Assembly: GCF_020360975.1 (NCBI RefSeq)
Contig: NW_025408675.1
Coordinates: forward strand, 1,302,001-1,366,000
Length of the DNA: 64,000 bases
Direction: 5' to 3'
Source of the DNA: Hirsutella rhossiliensis
Lineage: Eukaryota; Ascomycota; Sordariomycetes; Hypocreales; Ophiocordycipitaceae
The notes under the pieces are model-generated. The model ran no database searches, was not told where the DNA came from, and saw nothing but the letters and a program-made list of their open reading frames with translations. Positions 21,776 through 32,539 of this stretch are shown here, piece after piece. Positions within the stretch are counted from its first letter, which is position 1; every line of letters starts with the position of its first letter. The translations under genes and the position numbers were made by a program.

Positions 21776-24427
21776 CTCGGTCGATCGGGCAACCTTCCTA
21801 CGGGCGAATGTCTGGGCTGGGTTGGCCGGAAACCCGATAAGTCGGGTGGGAACTTATCAAATGCACTTATCAGGCGTCCTGCACACGATTTCACGGGCGG
21901 CGTTTTGCGGGCGATAAGTGGTCACGTGGCCTAAGTGAATTACGACGCAATTGCGGGCACCACCGATAAGCTAGATAATAGAGCTTTTAAGGGAATAATA
22001 GTAGGCTATTTAGAATTTTTTTTTAAAATCTAGGATTTCTCTAAGAGAAAGATTACTATCTCTAGAGATATTACTATACTAGAAAATAAATTTATAAAAA
22101 ATCTAGAAATCTTTAGTAGTAATAATACCTTAAAATTTAATTTTATTCTAAATAAAGATAAGCTAGAAAGCTATATCCCTATAGAGGAAGCTACTAAAGA
22201 ACCTAGAGATAAAAGTCCCTTACCCTCTATAGAAGAAGAGTCTTTAAATAACGATTCTATTCCTACTACTAGTAAAATAGTAGTAGAACTACCTAAGAAG
22301 CTAGAAGGGTTCGATTCTAACTATATTAAATACCTTAACGTTAATTTATTTCTAAACTATAATTTTATAGAGTTAATTCTAGCTAGTATAGAAAATTAGG
22401 ATCTAAAAATTCTAAAGACCTAGAAATAGGCAATAAATAGCCCTAAAATAGCATTTTAGAAAGAAGCTATAATTAAGGAAATTATCTAGCTAATTAAATA
22501 TAAAACTTAGGAGTTTTCCTACCTCCTTAGGGATAGGGATACTATAGGAGGCTACTACGTCTATACTATTAAGAAGGATAGTTAAAATAATATAATAAAA
22601 TAAAAAACCCGTTTCGTAATATAAGGATTTAAGTAGATCTATAGCTTAGATTTCCTAGATACCTTCTCGACTATAGCTAGACCTAAATCTATTAGAATTC
22701 TACTTATTTTAGCTATTATCTACGAATTTAAAGCTTTATAAATAGATATAATAAATGCCTTTATATATACCGATATAGATAGCAAAGTATATATTAATCT
22801 TCCTATAGGCTACGAAGAATACGCTCTTAAAGAATATTATTTAAAATATAGATTAGCTTATAGAGCTAAAGGAATTAAACTAACTAAATTCCTAGACCTA
22901 TATAAAACTAGTTAAATTAAAGCAAAGCTAAAGAAAGCATTATATAGCTGAAAATAAAGTCCTAAGCTCTAGTATAATTATTTAAAAATTATACTTAATA
23001 AACTCGGATTTCTTCCTCTTTTAATAGATAAAGGAGTATTTATAAATAAGGACTATAATATAGCCTTAGTAATTTATATTAATAACTTTCTTATAGTAGG
23101 GCCCTCTAAATCTATAATAAAAGAAAGATTATTTAAAGAATTATCTAAATTCCTAGATTTTACTATCTTAGGAGATATAGAAGACTTCTTAGGTCTAAAT
23201 ATTATAATAAACCGAGAAAATAAAGAGCTATATATATCCTAAGAAAATTATACCTTAAATAAATTAAAGGAATTTAATAAAGAAGGTTTAGGAACTTCGA
23301 ATTTACCCGCTATAGTAAGTATTAAGCTTATAAAAGTAAAGGAATTACCTTTTAAGGAAGATATATTATAATTTTAGAAAGAAATAGGATCTCTATTATA
23401 CTTAGCCTTACTTACTAGGCTAGATATCTTATATTCTATAATTTCCTATACTAGATTCTCGGATAAGCCTAACTAAATATATTTTAAGGCTTTAAATATA
23501 ATTTAGAAATATTTAAATAAATTTCCTAGCCTAAAGATTAAATATAATTATAATATCCCTTTTAGCTATCTATATATAAAGGGTTTTAATAACTTTAGCT
23601 AGGCGTCGGATTTAACGGACGGAAAATCCTTTTCCGGTTACTATTTTTATATATATAATAATATAATAAGCTAGGCTTACTTTAAGTAGAAAGCCGTTAC
23701 CCTATCTACCTATAAAGCAAAGTATATTAGCCTTAAGGAGGTAAAAAAAGAAGTTATTTATTTAAATATACCTTTTAAATATATTACTAAGGATCTATCT
23801 ATTAAGATTCCTAATACTATACCTCTTATTTTAACGGATAATACTACTACTATTAAATAAGTAGAAAATCCGGAATTTTATAAAAGGTCTAAGTATATAA
23901 GATTAGCCTATTACTATACTAGAACTAATATAAGAAAAGGGGAAATTAGAGTTTTTTATATTAAATTAAAAGATAATATAGCTAATATTTTTATAAAGGA
24001 ATTAAGACCTAGATTACTCTTTAAATTTAAAGACGGTCTATTTTTAATATAAGCTCCTAAGTAATTAAAAGTAGTTTTTAGATATTTCTTATACTTTCTA
24101 TATCTTTCCCCTACTAGGTTTTTCCTTTTATTAGGTTTCCTAGATAAATATTTACTAGGTTTTTTATCTATTAAGACTTTCCTAGCAATAATAGGTTTTA
24201 CCTTTTATAAGGCTATCCTATAAATAATTATTATAACTATAGATTTTTCCTACTATAGGTTTTTCTATTAGTATATACCTAAAGATTTATTTTCCTAAGA
24301 AAGAATAGGTTTTTATATATCCTATTAAGGTATAAGAATAGTTTTCCTAAATTCGGTTTTTACCCTATATATATACTACTATAAATAAATTAGTAAAGAG
24401 TATATAAATCTACTCTTTAAGGGAGAC

Positions 24428-24995
24428 TATAAGGAACGGTGTTCCTACTATAAATAAAGCAGCTATAATATACTCTCCCGATTATATAAGCTAATAAGTA
24501 GTATATTAATTATAGATAAAATCCTATCCTATAAAGTAAGAATCGCTTATTATTTTATATATTATTATACATTAAACGGGTTGCCGGTTATCGTATAATC
24601 GGGAATCGAAGGAATAGAGCTAGTTTAGAATACTAGCTAAGACCTCTTAAGAATACCGGCACGACCAACCTCCTTTAAACACGAATATTAGTAGAACTAA
24701 GACACTTCTAGCTACACTTAAGGCACCACTAAATTCCTTAGTCTTAGGGCTATATAGTAGCCTAAATCCAGTCCTAAAAGGTTCTTCTATTTAGCTATAA
24801 TTGTCTATATAAAGTAGTATATCTACTAGTAGATAAAGATAGAATTATTAACTTTAATACCTCTTCTATATACTAATATACTACTAATAAATTCCGTTGA
24901 AAATCCTACCTTATACTCCTTCTTCCCCTCTATTACGTAGTCTTATATGATTCCTTAATTCCCTAAAAATTCGCTTTTGCTTATATACCTTAAGA
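24428..24995 (+). repeat. Copia 3' LTR
   Basis: 568 bp; begins TATAAGGAACGG where the 5' LTR has TGTAAGGAACGG and ends CTTAAGA. It is followed by ATAGC, the target duplication. It is more RIP-mutated than the 5' LTR. Confidence 0.88.
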
Positions 24996-25000
24996 ATAGC

Positions 25001-27340
25001 TAAGTTTATTAATCTTATCGCGCCCCCGGCGCCTTCGAACGCTTACGTTAAGCCGCCTTAAGCTAGCCTAACTCGAATTAGGTAGCTAGGATGCCCTTAT
25101 AGCTAGCTATAACTATAATACCGTCTATAATACTATCTATAATACTATCTATAATACCCTCGCTATAAGGGAGCTTAGTATAGGTAGCTTATTATTATAA
25201 GGCCGGCCGCGTATAATAGTAATAACGTTAAGGTCGCGGATTTATAGTAATAGCTCCTTAAGGTCTTAATAGTAGTAATTAGTATTAAATTTACCTAAAA
25301 AGGGGGGGGGTCTTTACTAACGACTTCTTAAGCTACTATCGCGAGAGAATATTATACTTTTTAAGCGTTAACCTAGCTTAAAGGCGTTAAAGGATTATAT
25401 ATATATAAGGTAGCCTAAGTTAGTATATAAATCGCTTACTATAAGGCCGTAATAGCTATAGCTCCTATATTAGTAAAGGTATCGCGGCGAGGGTAAGCCT
25501 ATATTATATAGTAAGTAGGTTAATTACTTCGTAGGTAATTTTTATACTAAGATCCTTAAGCTAAGTCTACCTTAGGAACTAATACCTTTATTATATCTCT
25601 TACTAGGCAGCCGTTTATATATATATTATTACTTTATTCTTAATTATCTATATAAGGGTATTATAAAGATATAAGAGGTTAGAGGTGCCTATAACTAAAT
25701 AAGACTTTATATCCTTATAGGCGGTCTTAACTAAGCTATTTACCTACTATCTAAAGTTATAATATTAGCTAATAAAGTAGCTTGCCTACTACTTATACTA
25801 TAGTATATATTCGTTTAAAATATATATTATAATATACCCTTAGTATTAACTAAAGGTCTTATCGAGCTACTACTATACCTTATAGAAATCCGCTTTAGTT
25901 TTTAAGTAAATAACGCGCTTTTAAGCTAGGAATATTCCTTTATAGCTAAATTCGACTTTTATATTATCTAGACTAAATATAGTAGTGGCGGCGGCGTTAG
26001 CGGCTCCTTATTTAATAGCCTCTTAAGTAAGGATAGCTTTTACTTCCTAAGGGACCTCTATATTAATAGAGTTTTTAGGGCTATTAAGATCTACTAGGTC
26101 TTTTTAGTAGGACTAAATTAGAGCCTAAATATTACTATTAACGTAGAATATATAGAGTTATTATTACGTTAAAGGGAAAATATAAAGGAGGGCGTTTTTA
26201 AGGGTAGTATCTTTATCTATAATAACTATAGAGGGCTCTTATACCCTATTACGGGCTAGGCTACGCTATACGCTTAGGCTGCGCCTATATATCCGACTAT
26301 TAATAGGCGTGGTTAATTAACTAGCTAAGCAGCTTAGTTAATTTATCTTCTTTTACCCTCTACTACTATTATAACGTAGTAGTCTAATTAAATAGCTGCC
26401 CTATAGTAATAAATAGTAATATAACTACTACTTTAGCCCTTATAGGGCCAACCTATTATATACCCTAACCTATATATAAAGAGCGTTAAGGGACTTATAT
26501 AGCTACTAATATCCCTCTTCTTTCTCTAAGTTAATAAGGATAAAGGCGAAGTTAGCTAAGAACTTTTAGTTAGTAACTCTAGTAACCTAGAAAAGGAAGA
26601 GACTAAAGCGGTTAGTTTTATATATATTATCGAGGCTAAGAGCCTTAGAGAAACGTTTCTATATCTTTTAATACTATAGATAGGTCTATAATATACTATA
26701 AATCTTATTTTTATTTTATAGGTCGAATTTAACGTAATAAGGAAGATCGCTTACTTAAAGATACTATAAAAACACTTATATTACTATTATACCGCTAAGA
26801 GCTTTAAAATAGATCTTTTAGCGGTCGTTATAGATATCTTTAATATAAATAAACGCTATTAAAGGTTTAGCTTTATATAAGATAGTTAATATCTCTTAAG
26901 CTAGTAGTACTTTATATTAAGAGAGGTTCTACTTAAGAGCTTACTATATATTAGTCTACTAGCAATAAATATTATATATAGAGGGATTAAAGGAAGGCCT
27001 ATAGTTATAGCGATCCTTAGTAATACGAAAATCCTACTTTTAAGCTTCCTCGTTATATAACGCTATTATAACGAGGTAGAAGGGGCAGTTAAGCTTTTAA
27101 GTAGAAGATTTATATAGCCTAGTACTTAAAGAAGCTCGCTATAAGCTACGATTATATATAAAGAGGAGTTATATTATAATAGAGACCCTATTAATATCTC
27201 GCTTATATATACTTAACCGCTTAATAACCGCGGCGCCGTTCTTACGAAGGGAGCCTTAAACGAAGTTATATACCTCGTCGTAGGTTTTAAAGCCTAAGGA
27301 AGGCGGTAGGGGCGGGATCATATCTTTACGTTCTTAGTAA
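25001..27340 (-). pseudogene. MULE transposase with FAR1-type N-terminus, RIP-degraded
   Basis: On the minus strand from about 27321 the frame reads MIPPLPPSLGFKTYDEVYNF and continues into a FAR1/WRKY-GCM1-like DNA-binding region (KNGAAVIKR, CPFYLVI). Further down, at about 26552-26508, is FAFILINLEKEEGY, matching the transposase core around the first catalytic region. At about 26228-26172 is TDKDTTLKNALLYIF, with the second catalytic Asp, followed by a His-Val-Asn-like segment. Stops are TAA/TAG of RIP type. Insertions of low-complexity Ser/Thr/Pro sequence separate the core boxes. The C-terminus lies at 15511-15841, beyond the copia insertion. It is dead as read. Confidence 0.8.
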
Positions 27341-27424
27341 GCATCGCGGGCATCGTAGGCATTATCTAACGTATTAAGGAGGGAGAGAAGGGGGTCTATC
27401 GCAGCGCTAGTAATAGCTTTAAAT

Positions 27425-27498
27425 TTAGTATATATATATAGGTTATATATATAGGTTATATATACGGGTTATATATATATACAGGTTATATATATATA
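27425..27498. repeat. GGTTATATATA minisatellite beside the MULE right TIR
   Basis: Five or so units of an AGGTTATATATAT-like 12-14-mer, with small length changes, immediately inside the right TIR. The left TIR has CACACACACA at the matching place, so this may be a RIP-converted and expanded CA tract. Confidence 0.7.
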
Positions 27499-27655
27499 CG
27501 GGCGGGCGCAGGCGCGGGTGCGGGCATTTAGGCGGTATGGGTACTTACTAGGCGCGCGCGGTATAAATAGGCGGGGCGGGCTAGCTTTAGTGCGTATCTT
27601 AAAAATAGGTCGAGTGTGCAAACAGCAATATGCCATTGTATAAATAGCAATACTT
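27499..27655 (-). repeat. MULE right terminal inverted repeat
   Basis: 157 bp, reverse complement of 15354-15510 with about ten transitions. Outside it lies ATATAGAA, which does not match the left flank. Confidence 0.85.
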
Positions 27656-27664
27656 ATATAGAAA

Positions 27665-27739
27665 ACCACCCTTAGTCGGATCCGCTATCTACTAGCTTAT
27701 CTCGACTAGCTAGGCTGTACGCCTCTCTAATAGGGTGGT
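27665..27739. repeat. Short element-like sequence with 8-bp inverted ends
   Basis: ACCACCCT at the left end and AGGGTGGT at the right end enclose about 59 bp. Size and ends recall a miniature inverted-repeat element, but with one copy and no clear duplication this is weak. It does not fold as a tRNA: no B-box is present. Confidence 0.3.
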
Positions 27740-27843
27740 CTCGCTGGAATAGGAGTGTTCGAAGGCTATAAAAGTAGCAGGCCCTCTCAAGCCGTATTTC
27801 CGGAGGGGGGATTGCTGCCTCTAGCTCTAGGGCACAACCTGTG

Positions 27844-29143
27844 CTATGTTGGTTGCTTCGGCCAACAAGGCTGCTTCTCCGGGACCTCGGCCAACTGCCT
27901 CATCAGCCCAACATGGGCATCTCGGAATTCATAATCTAGCATGCCCCTTTCGATTGCGAGTCGCGCGTATTGAATGGCCCTCCAGCGCTGTCCCTCGGCG
28001 CAAAACGACAGGGCCGCAAAGCGATACGGACCGGCCAGGAACCCGTCGAGGCGTTCCTGCTCGTACATGCTGATCAGGGCCTGCGCCATTTGCGAAGAGG
28101 CCGTCGGCGTTTCTTCGAGGCGACTCGTCAGGTTTGCCATCTGAGAAAGTCGAGCGTCGGACTCTTGGGACAAGCTCGCGTGCATGCTGCAGGAACCGCA
28201 GGTGCAGTTGAAGCCCCATGACAGCTCGAGCTGGGCAAGTCGCTCCTGTCGCGGCGTGAGAAGGTCGATGTAGGTTATGGTGATTTCGGTGCCGGGCGTG
28301 ATTGTTGTGGCGGCGTGCACGTGGTGGGTGAGGGTTTGAGGGTCGAAGAAATAGTCGGCGTTTGGGCGGCAGTCGTGGTTGAGGCGCTGCTTCAACGTCA
28401 GCCCCTGGCTCGCTCTCAGACTGATGGTACTTTACGCTTACAGCTATTTCGGGCACGATAATGTAATGCGCCGAGTCGCCAATATCGACCTCAAAGGAGT
28501 TTGTGTCGACGCGGCCACTTATAGCATCTGTCGCAAACTCGCCGTGGAGCTGCAGCATCATGTCCTTGGCTACGGGAGGCAGCCTATCAACCGCCACGCT
28601 CTGTATCTCGATCCAGTCCTTGTCGCTTAGATTATTGTGCGCGACCTCGTCCAGAATCAGGATGGGCGTGAGTGCGAAGATGCGGTCACCGCGGTGCAGC
28701 GTCTTATTCGCAACTAGACCGCGTCCTCGACCGGGAAGCATCTTTTCCTCAAAGGGCGGCGGCATGTGCGTCGTAAACTCGGCACCCTCTTGGGCGAAGG
28801 CCGGCAGTTGGCGAAGAGATTGGGCGCCATCGGGTGTCGTGACAACCGAGATGCCTCGCCCGTGGGCAAAGGCGTGAGATGAGTAGACGCAGACGGATCC
28901 CATCGTACCTTTGAGTGTCAGACAATCGCCCTGAGATGTCCATGGGAGCGACGCTGAGGGGCCAAGGTGTCTAGGGACATCTTGGGCCAAGCTGTTGCAC
29001 CATTCAAGGCTTGTTTGCAGACGGTCCAAGTGACGGAAAGGAGACCAAGCGCAAACGTATCCCGCCTCGATGCGTTGGCCGCTCGCGCAGGCGACGCCTA
29101 TCAGTGTGCAAAAGGCAAAGAGAGTCGACATTGTTTCCTTCAA
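27844..29143 (-). CDS. SET-domain protein with predicted signal peptide
   Basis: Two exons: 29143..28442 and 28386..27844, with a 55-bp intron at 28387-28441 (GTAAGC...AAGCAG); 414 aa. The N-terminus MKETMSTLFAFCTLIGVACASG looks like a cleavable signal peptide (an ATG four codons later is an alternative). Residues about 25-125 form a Cys-containing domain that I do not recognise. The SET domain runs from GRGRGLVANKTLHRGDRIF (about 138) to NHDCRPNADYFFD (237-249) and EITITYIDLL, followed by a post-SET-like WGFNCTCGSC. SET5/SMYD-like proteins normally methylate lysines in the nucleus or cytosol, so a secretory signal is odd. The call of the domain is firm; substrate and location are unknown. 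It sits at the very edge of the transposon nest. Confidence 0.85.
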
Positions 29144-29708
29144 TCGACTTCACACGCAGCGGGACAATATATGAGGCCACAGCTCCTGAACAATGCACGA
29201 AGCATGTACACACACGGCCAAGGGAGGCATATAAGACAATCGGCCATGTCCCGTGTTTCACGTTTTGATTGCTCACGACTTACATGTAAGACAGAATGTG
29301 GATATACAGTCGGAATGCGCCACAGACAGGAGTCAATCAGTCAACAATGATGGACGTGTATCATCTCGGGCACACGAGGGCACGTCAGGGAGGTTGTACT
29401 GCCTATAGGCCTGACAAGTCGAGACTCACGGCCTAGTGGCAGGGAGCGAAGAGACGGCCCCGACCTCGTCAACCTGCCCCCTGTGAGACATTGTCGGAAT
29501 GGGGTGTTTCATTCGTTGCAGCCTATTACTTCGGTCCCTATCCACAGTCATCTACCAAGGTGCCCATCATTCCCCCCTCCCTCGCCCTCCCCCACGCATA
29601 GCACTGCGGCACCGAGATTCCAGGCGAGTGAGTGATGCTCGCGCACCGTCTTGGTCGGCATAATGCGAAGGCGTTGGTCGTGGCTCGATTGTTGTCCCCG
29701 CACATCCC
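29144..29708. other. Intergenic region between the SET gene and the small secreted peptide gene
   Basis: 565 bp. It includes the SET gene promoter and the 3' end of the next minus-strand gene. C-rich stretches at 29560-29600. Nothing else was seen. Confidence 0.45.
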
Positions 29709-29921
29709 TCAGACACGGCGCTTCTTTCTCTTCTTCTTCTTGCCTCTCATCTCGGCGCGACGAACGTTACCCTTGCTATGCATCATGCCGTCCTGGGCAT
29801 CGTTGAGTGCGCCCAAACTGCCGTCGGCTGCCTGCATCCTTGACGCTGCTGCTCCCCCCTCGGACGCGGCAAGGGCGCCGCTGGCGAGGCAAGCCGCGAG
29901 AATGGCGGCAAAGGCCTTCAT
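29709..29921 (-). CDS. Small secreted protein with Lys/Arg-rich C-terminus
   Basis: Single-exon ORF of 70 aa. MKAFAAILAACLASGALA is a strong signal peptide with an Ala-x-Ala-type cleavage site at about residue 18. The mature part is about 50 aa without Cys, with a central Ala/Gly/Asp stretch and a very basic end (RGKKKKRKKRRV). Dibasic RR at about residue 54 could be a Kex2 site. A TATA-like box lies about 110 bp upstream. No family is recognised. The context (gene-poor border of a transposon desert) and size are like those of fungal effector candidates, and the basic tail resembles a nuclear localisation signal or an antimicrobial tail; both are guesses. Confidence 0.6.
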   Translation of the reverse strand: MKAFAAILAACLASGALAASEGGAAASRMQAADGSLGALNDAQDGMMHSKGNVRRAEMRGKKKKRKKRRV

Positions 29922-30025
29922 CGTGTGAAGTTAGGAGGACTCGATGAAGATGGTACAAAGACGATTGAAAGGATTATGATGGGTTTGGGTGATTGAGAGG
30001 CAGAAGAGAGAGGGCCCGGAGCCGA

Positions 30026-30034
30026 GATTTATAG
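30026..30034 (-). promoter_or_regulatory. TATA-like box of the small secreted peptide gene
   Basis: CTATAAATC on the minus strand, about 105 bp before the ATG at 29921, with a C/T-rich stretch between the two. Position and sequence fit a fungal core promoter. Confidence 0.4.
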
Positions 30035-30627
30035 TCGCGAGGTGCTCATCATCTTGGGCCAAGGGCATCGACTTTTTGCTGCCGGCCATGTCATAATGAC
30101 GGACCCAAGCTGGAATGTATTTTGATACCAGTTATGTGGCTTCAGACATGTTCTGAGGTTGTCGCACCTCGGTGATTGTCCTAAAGCTAGCTACGAATAT
30201 CCATAAAGTCTGGACCAAGCTGAGGGGGGGGTCTAAGGGGAAAGTGGTAGGGGTAGGTAAAAATCTTTGACCAGAGCTATTATATTAGTCACGTGTGAAT
30301 TACGTGACTAATAGTTACGAGGAGCGCATGTAACTTACCGATTAGGTATCCCTTTAGCTGCGGGAAGACCGCACTAAGGTTACGGGTAGGGATACTAGCT
30401 AATTAAGACGGCCCGCTATAAAGGGTATATAATTTTACTAGTTAATAGAGCTATAATAGAAGTCCTAATAACGCGGGTTATATAAATCGCTATATTATAC
30501 TAGTTATATACCTTCCTTTTCTTTATTAGCTACTTATTACTACTAGTAGCCCTTAATAGCTTATATTAATTCTATAATCTTAGCTACCTAGCTTTAAAGC
30601 CTTAGTAAGTAACGTAGGGCGAGCCTT
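30035..30627. other. Transition from genic to RIP-mutated sequence, with a perfect hairpin
   Basis: GC content drops at about 30,330. At 30284-30312 ATTAGTCACGT and ACGTGACTAAT form an 11-bp perfect inverted repeat around a 7-base loop. It could be a palindromic regulatory site or the fused end of a small transposon. No gene is seen. Confidence 0.4.
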
Positions 30628-30635
30628 TTTACTAT

Positions 30636-31208
30636 AAGTAAAACTAATCGCACTTATATATATCTCTAATCGTACTTACGCTTTATTTTTAAGATATATA
30701 CTAACGCTAGCCCGCCTACCTACTTATACTATATAAATAGCTAGTAAGTATCTATACCGCTTAAATGCCCTCCGTACCTATGCTTACGCCTACCTATATA
30801 TATTATAGCGTACTTTTAGCTATATAAAATAAGACCCTCGCCTATATATATATATATATATTTATTTATATATATATAACCTTTAAAGCTCTTACTACGC
30901 TGCTACTTATATAGCTATAAGGGCTAAAGGAGGAGCTAGATTAATTAATAGGCTAGTTATTATAACTTTAAGCTTAAAGCTTAGAAATATATTATTTAAG
31001 CGAATTAAGAAGTATATACTATATAGCTAAAAGTATATTATAATATATATAGGCGGGCGTAAGTATAGGTATAGTAGGTATTTAAGCGGTATAAATACTT
31101 ACTAGCTTTATATAGTATAAGTAAGCGGGCGGGCTAGCGTTAGTATATATCTTAAAAATAAAGCGTAAGTATAATTAAAGATATATATAAGTACGATTAG
31201 TTCTACTC
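30636..31208. mobile_element. MULE-derived miniature element (MITE), 573 bp
   Basis: About 200-bp inverted arms (30636-30835 and 31010-31208) related to the MULE TIRs at 15354 and 27655, closely sharing the inner segment around AACGCTAGCCCGCC. The ends are AAGTAAAACTAATCG and, reversed, GAGTAGAACTAATCG. An 8-bp duplication TTTACTAT flanks it (30628-30635 and 31209-31216), the length expected for MULEs. It has no coding capacity, so it would be mobilised in trans. RIP-mutated. Confidence 0.75.
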
Positions 31209-31563
31209 TTTACTATTAAATATATTTATATTATAAAATAAAAATAAAAATATTTATAGCTTAAAACTATTATTTTTAGCCGCTTACTTTATTATAAGCT
31301 ATATAAAGCTCTTTTAAAAAGCGCTACTACTACTTATACTATAAGGTTATTTATAGCTAACTAAGTTACTTATTAAGGGCTATACCTATAAAGGGCTAAA
31401 GTTATACTATAATAACTATACTAAAGTTAAGCTAAGGTAGGCTTATATATAAGTAAAGCTTAACTTAAACTTAGGCCGAATAGTACTTAAATATAGGTCG
31501 AGCTAAAAACTAAAGAAAATAGATATTTAGCGCGACTAAGATAAGGGTTTTATTCTTTCTCCT

Positions 31564-31696
31564 TCTTAAGGTATATAAGTAATAGCGGAATTTTAGGAAA
31601 TTAAGGAATTATATAAAACTATAAAATAAAGGGGAAGAAGGAGTATAAGGTAGGATTTTTAATAGAATTTATTAGTAGTATATTAGTATATAAAAG
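31564..31696 (-). repeat. Fragment of the copia LTR, minus strand
   Basis: Reverse complement of the last ~130 bases of the LTR at 24428-24995, starting TCTTAAGG. It is broken at 31697 by an LTR of another family, so more of it may lie beyond. Confidence 0.7.
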
Positions 31697-31860
31697 TATC
31701 GCGAAGCATAGCTTAATTTATATTCTTAGAGATATCCTTTAGTAAGAGGGACCTAAAAGCTAAAAACACTTAGTATAAAAGAAGAAAGAAAGAGCTAAAA
31801 AGAAGTATAGAAAGGAGGGTAAGGGTATAAGGGGAAGTAAAAGTAGCGATAGTATTATAG
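31697..31860 (+). repeat. Partial LTR of family B (copy 1), RIP-mutated
   Basis: Begins TATCGCGAAGC and follows the family B LTR (best copy at 32540) for about 160 bases, then diverges. The remaining part is not found nearby. Confidence 0.65.
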
Positions 31861-32534
31861 GATACCCTATAGTCGATAATCTAGGTACTTATAACGATAT
31901 CTACTTCCCTTAAGGAAGTTACCCTTAACTTCTTAAGGCTCCCTATAGAAGAAAGAACCTAGAAGCTACTAAGTAAACTCTAAGAAATTACCTAGTAATC
32001 CTAGAAATAATAACTAAGTAGATTATATAGATATTTTATAGAGATTTCCCTTATAAATATACTATATAAAGAATATACTATAATTTCCTAAGTAATAATA
32101 GCTTTTTAAGGATTATATTAATATTTCCTTAAGAAGTTATTATAAGATTATAGTAGGGAAATTATAAAGAAATACTTATACCTACCTAAGGAAAATACTA
32201 AGAAATACCGCTAATATACTATACTACCGTTATATAACTATAAGGTTAAGATATTACTTAGTTAAAGCCCTAAGTAAGGGCTTACGCTTACTATAGTATA
32301 TATAAAAGATAAAAAACCCGCTAAATCTTAAGTAGGTAAAGAAGAATATAAATAGTTATTACTACTCTTACTTTAACTTATAAGACTAATAGCTAGTCTA
32401 TATTTAATACGCATAATAATATATAGTAGTTAGTCTATATAATATATTTAAGTATATATATTAGCTAGTTTATTTAGTTACTTATTAGACCTATACTAGA
32501 TCTAGGTAAATAGTAAGGTTAAAGTACTAGCCCT
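31861..32534. other. RIP-mutated remnant, possibly Gypsy pol
   Basis: AT-rich, almost free of CpA and TpG. A stretch at about 32200-32300 translates to something like the pre-RT segment of Gypsy elements (LPLYNYKVKILL). Too decayed to assign firmly. Confidence 0.3.
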
Positions 32535-32539
32535 ATACT

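Larger units (their letters stand above)
18880..21970 (-). mobile_element. Crypton (tyrosine recombinase element) inserted in copia
   Basis: A 3.09-kb GC-rich block with sharp borders inside AT-rich copia sequence. The hexamer GATAAG is present at both junctions (18874-18879 and 21965-21970); only one copy belongs to the copia target, as expected for recombinase-mediated insertion. GATAAGT-like words in both orientations cluster near both ends. The block contains one minus-strand gene of Crypton type. There is no RIP signature. Confidence 0.85.
16600..24060 (+). pseudogene. Copia gag-pol, inactivated by RIP
   Basis: Readable only through many TAA/TAG stops, nearly all explicable as CAA/CAG changed by RIP. 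The protease box reads NTGAT with Asn (codon 17740-17742) where the catalytic Asp should be. Integrase has an HLYLGH...CEIYSRAK zinc-binding pattern (about 18130-18260) and the conserved SSPPRTPKSNN. The chain is broken at 18879 by the Crypton and resumes at 21971 with KLDNRAFKGIIVGYLEF. RT has KALYGLKQSPKLW-like sequence, and its YVDD box reads YINN (23081-23086 for the two Asn). RNase H follows to about 24060. It is non-functional. Confidence 0.85.
15842..24995 (+). mobile_element. Ty1/copia LTR retrotransposon, RIP-degraded, split by a Crypton
   Basis: LTRs at 15842-16413 and 24428-24995, flanked by the 5-bp duplication ATAGC (15837-15841 and 24996-25000). The internal region reads, on the plus strand, gag, aspartic protease, integrase, reverse transcriptase and RNase H: the copia order. 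It is interrupted at 18880-21970 by a GC-rich Crypton; without that the element is about 6.1 kb. A purine tract (TTTAAGGGAGA, just before 24427) precedes the 3' LTR. Confidence 0.9.
15354..27655 (-). mobile_element. MULE DNA transposon, interrupted by a copia element
   Basis: Two 157-bp inverted repeats (15354-15510 and 27499-27655) enclose a RIP-degraded transposase on the minus strand. The copia insertion (15842-24995) with its ATAGC duplication splits the element, so the MULE itself is about 3.1 kb. I could not identify an 8-10 bp target duplication outside the TIRs, so the exact ends are tentative. The left 490 bp keep CpA dinucleotides and GC content, while the right 2.4 kb are strongly RIP-mutated. 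Confidence 0.8.

Noticed and set aside
15354..27655. Starship-like giant element, because of the tyrosine recombinase
   Set aside because: The recombinase is Crypton-type with a GCR1_C domain and its own short borders; there is no DUF3435 captain gene at an element edge and no cargo genes.
27665..27739. Possible tRNA (8-bp acceptor-like stem, 75 nt)
   Set aside because: No A-box or B-box in either orientation and no T or anticodon stem.
30848..30890. AT dinucleotide run as an origin or centromere mark
   Set aside because: It is simple-sequence DNA inside the MULE-derived miniature element and has no further support.
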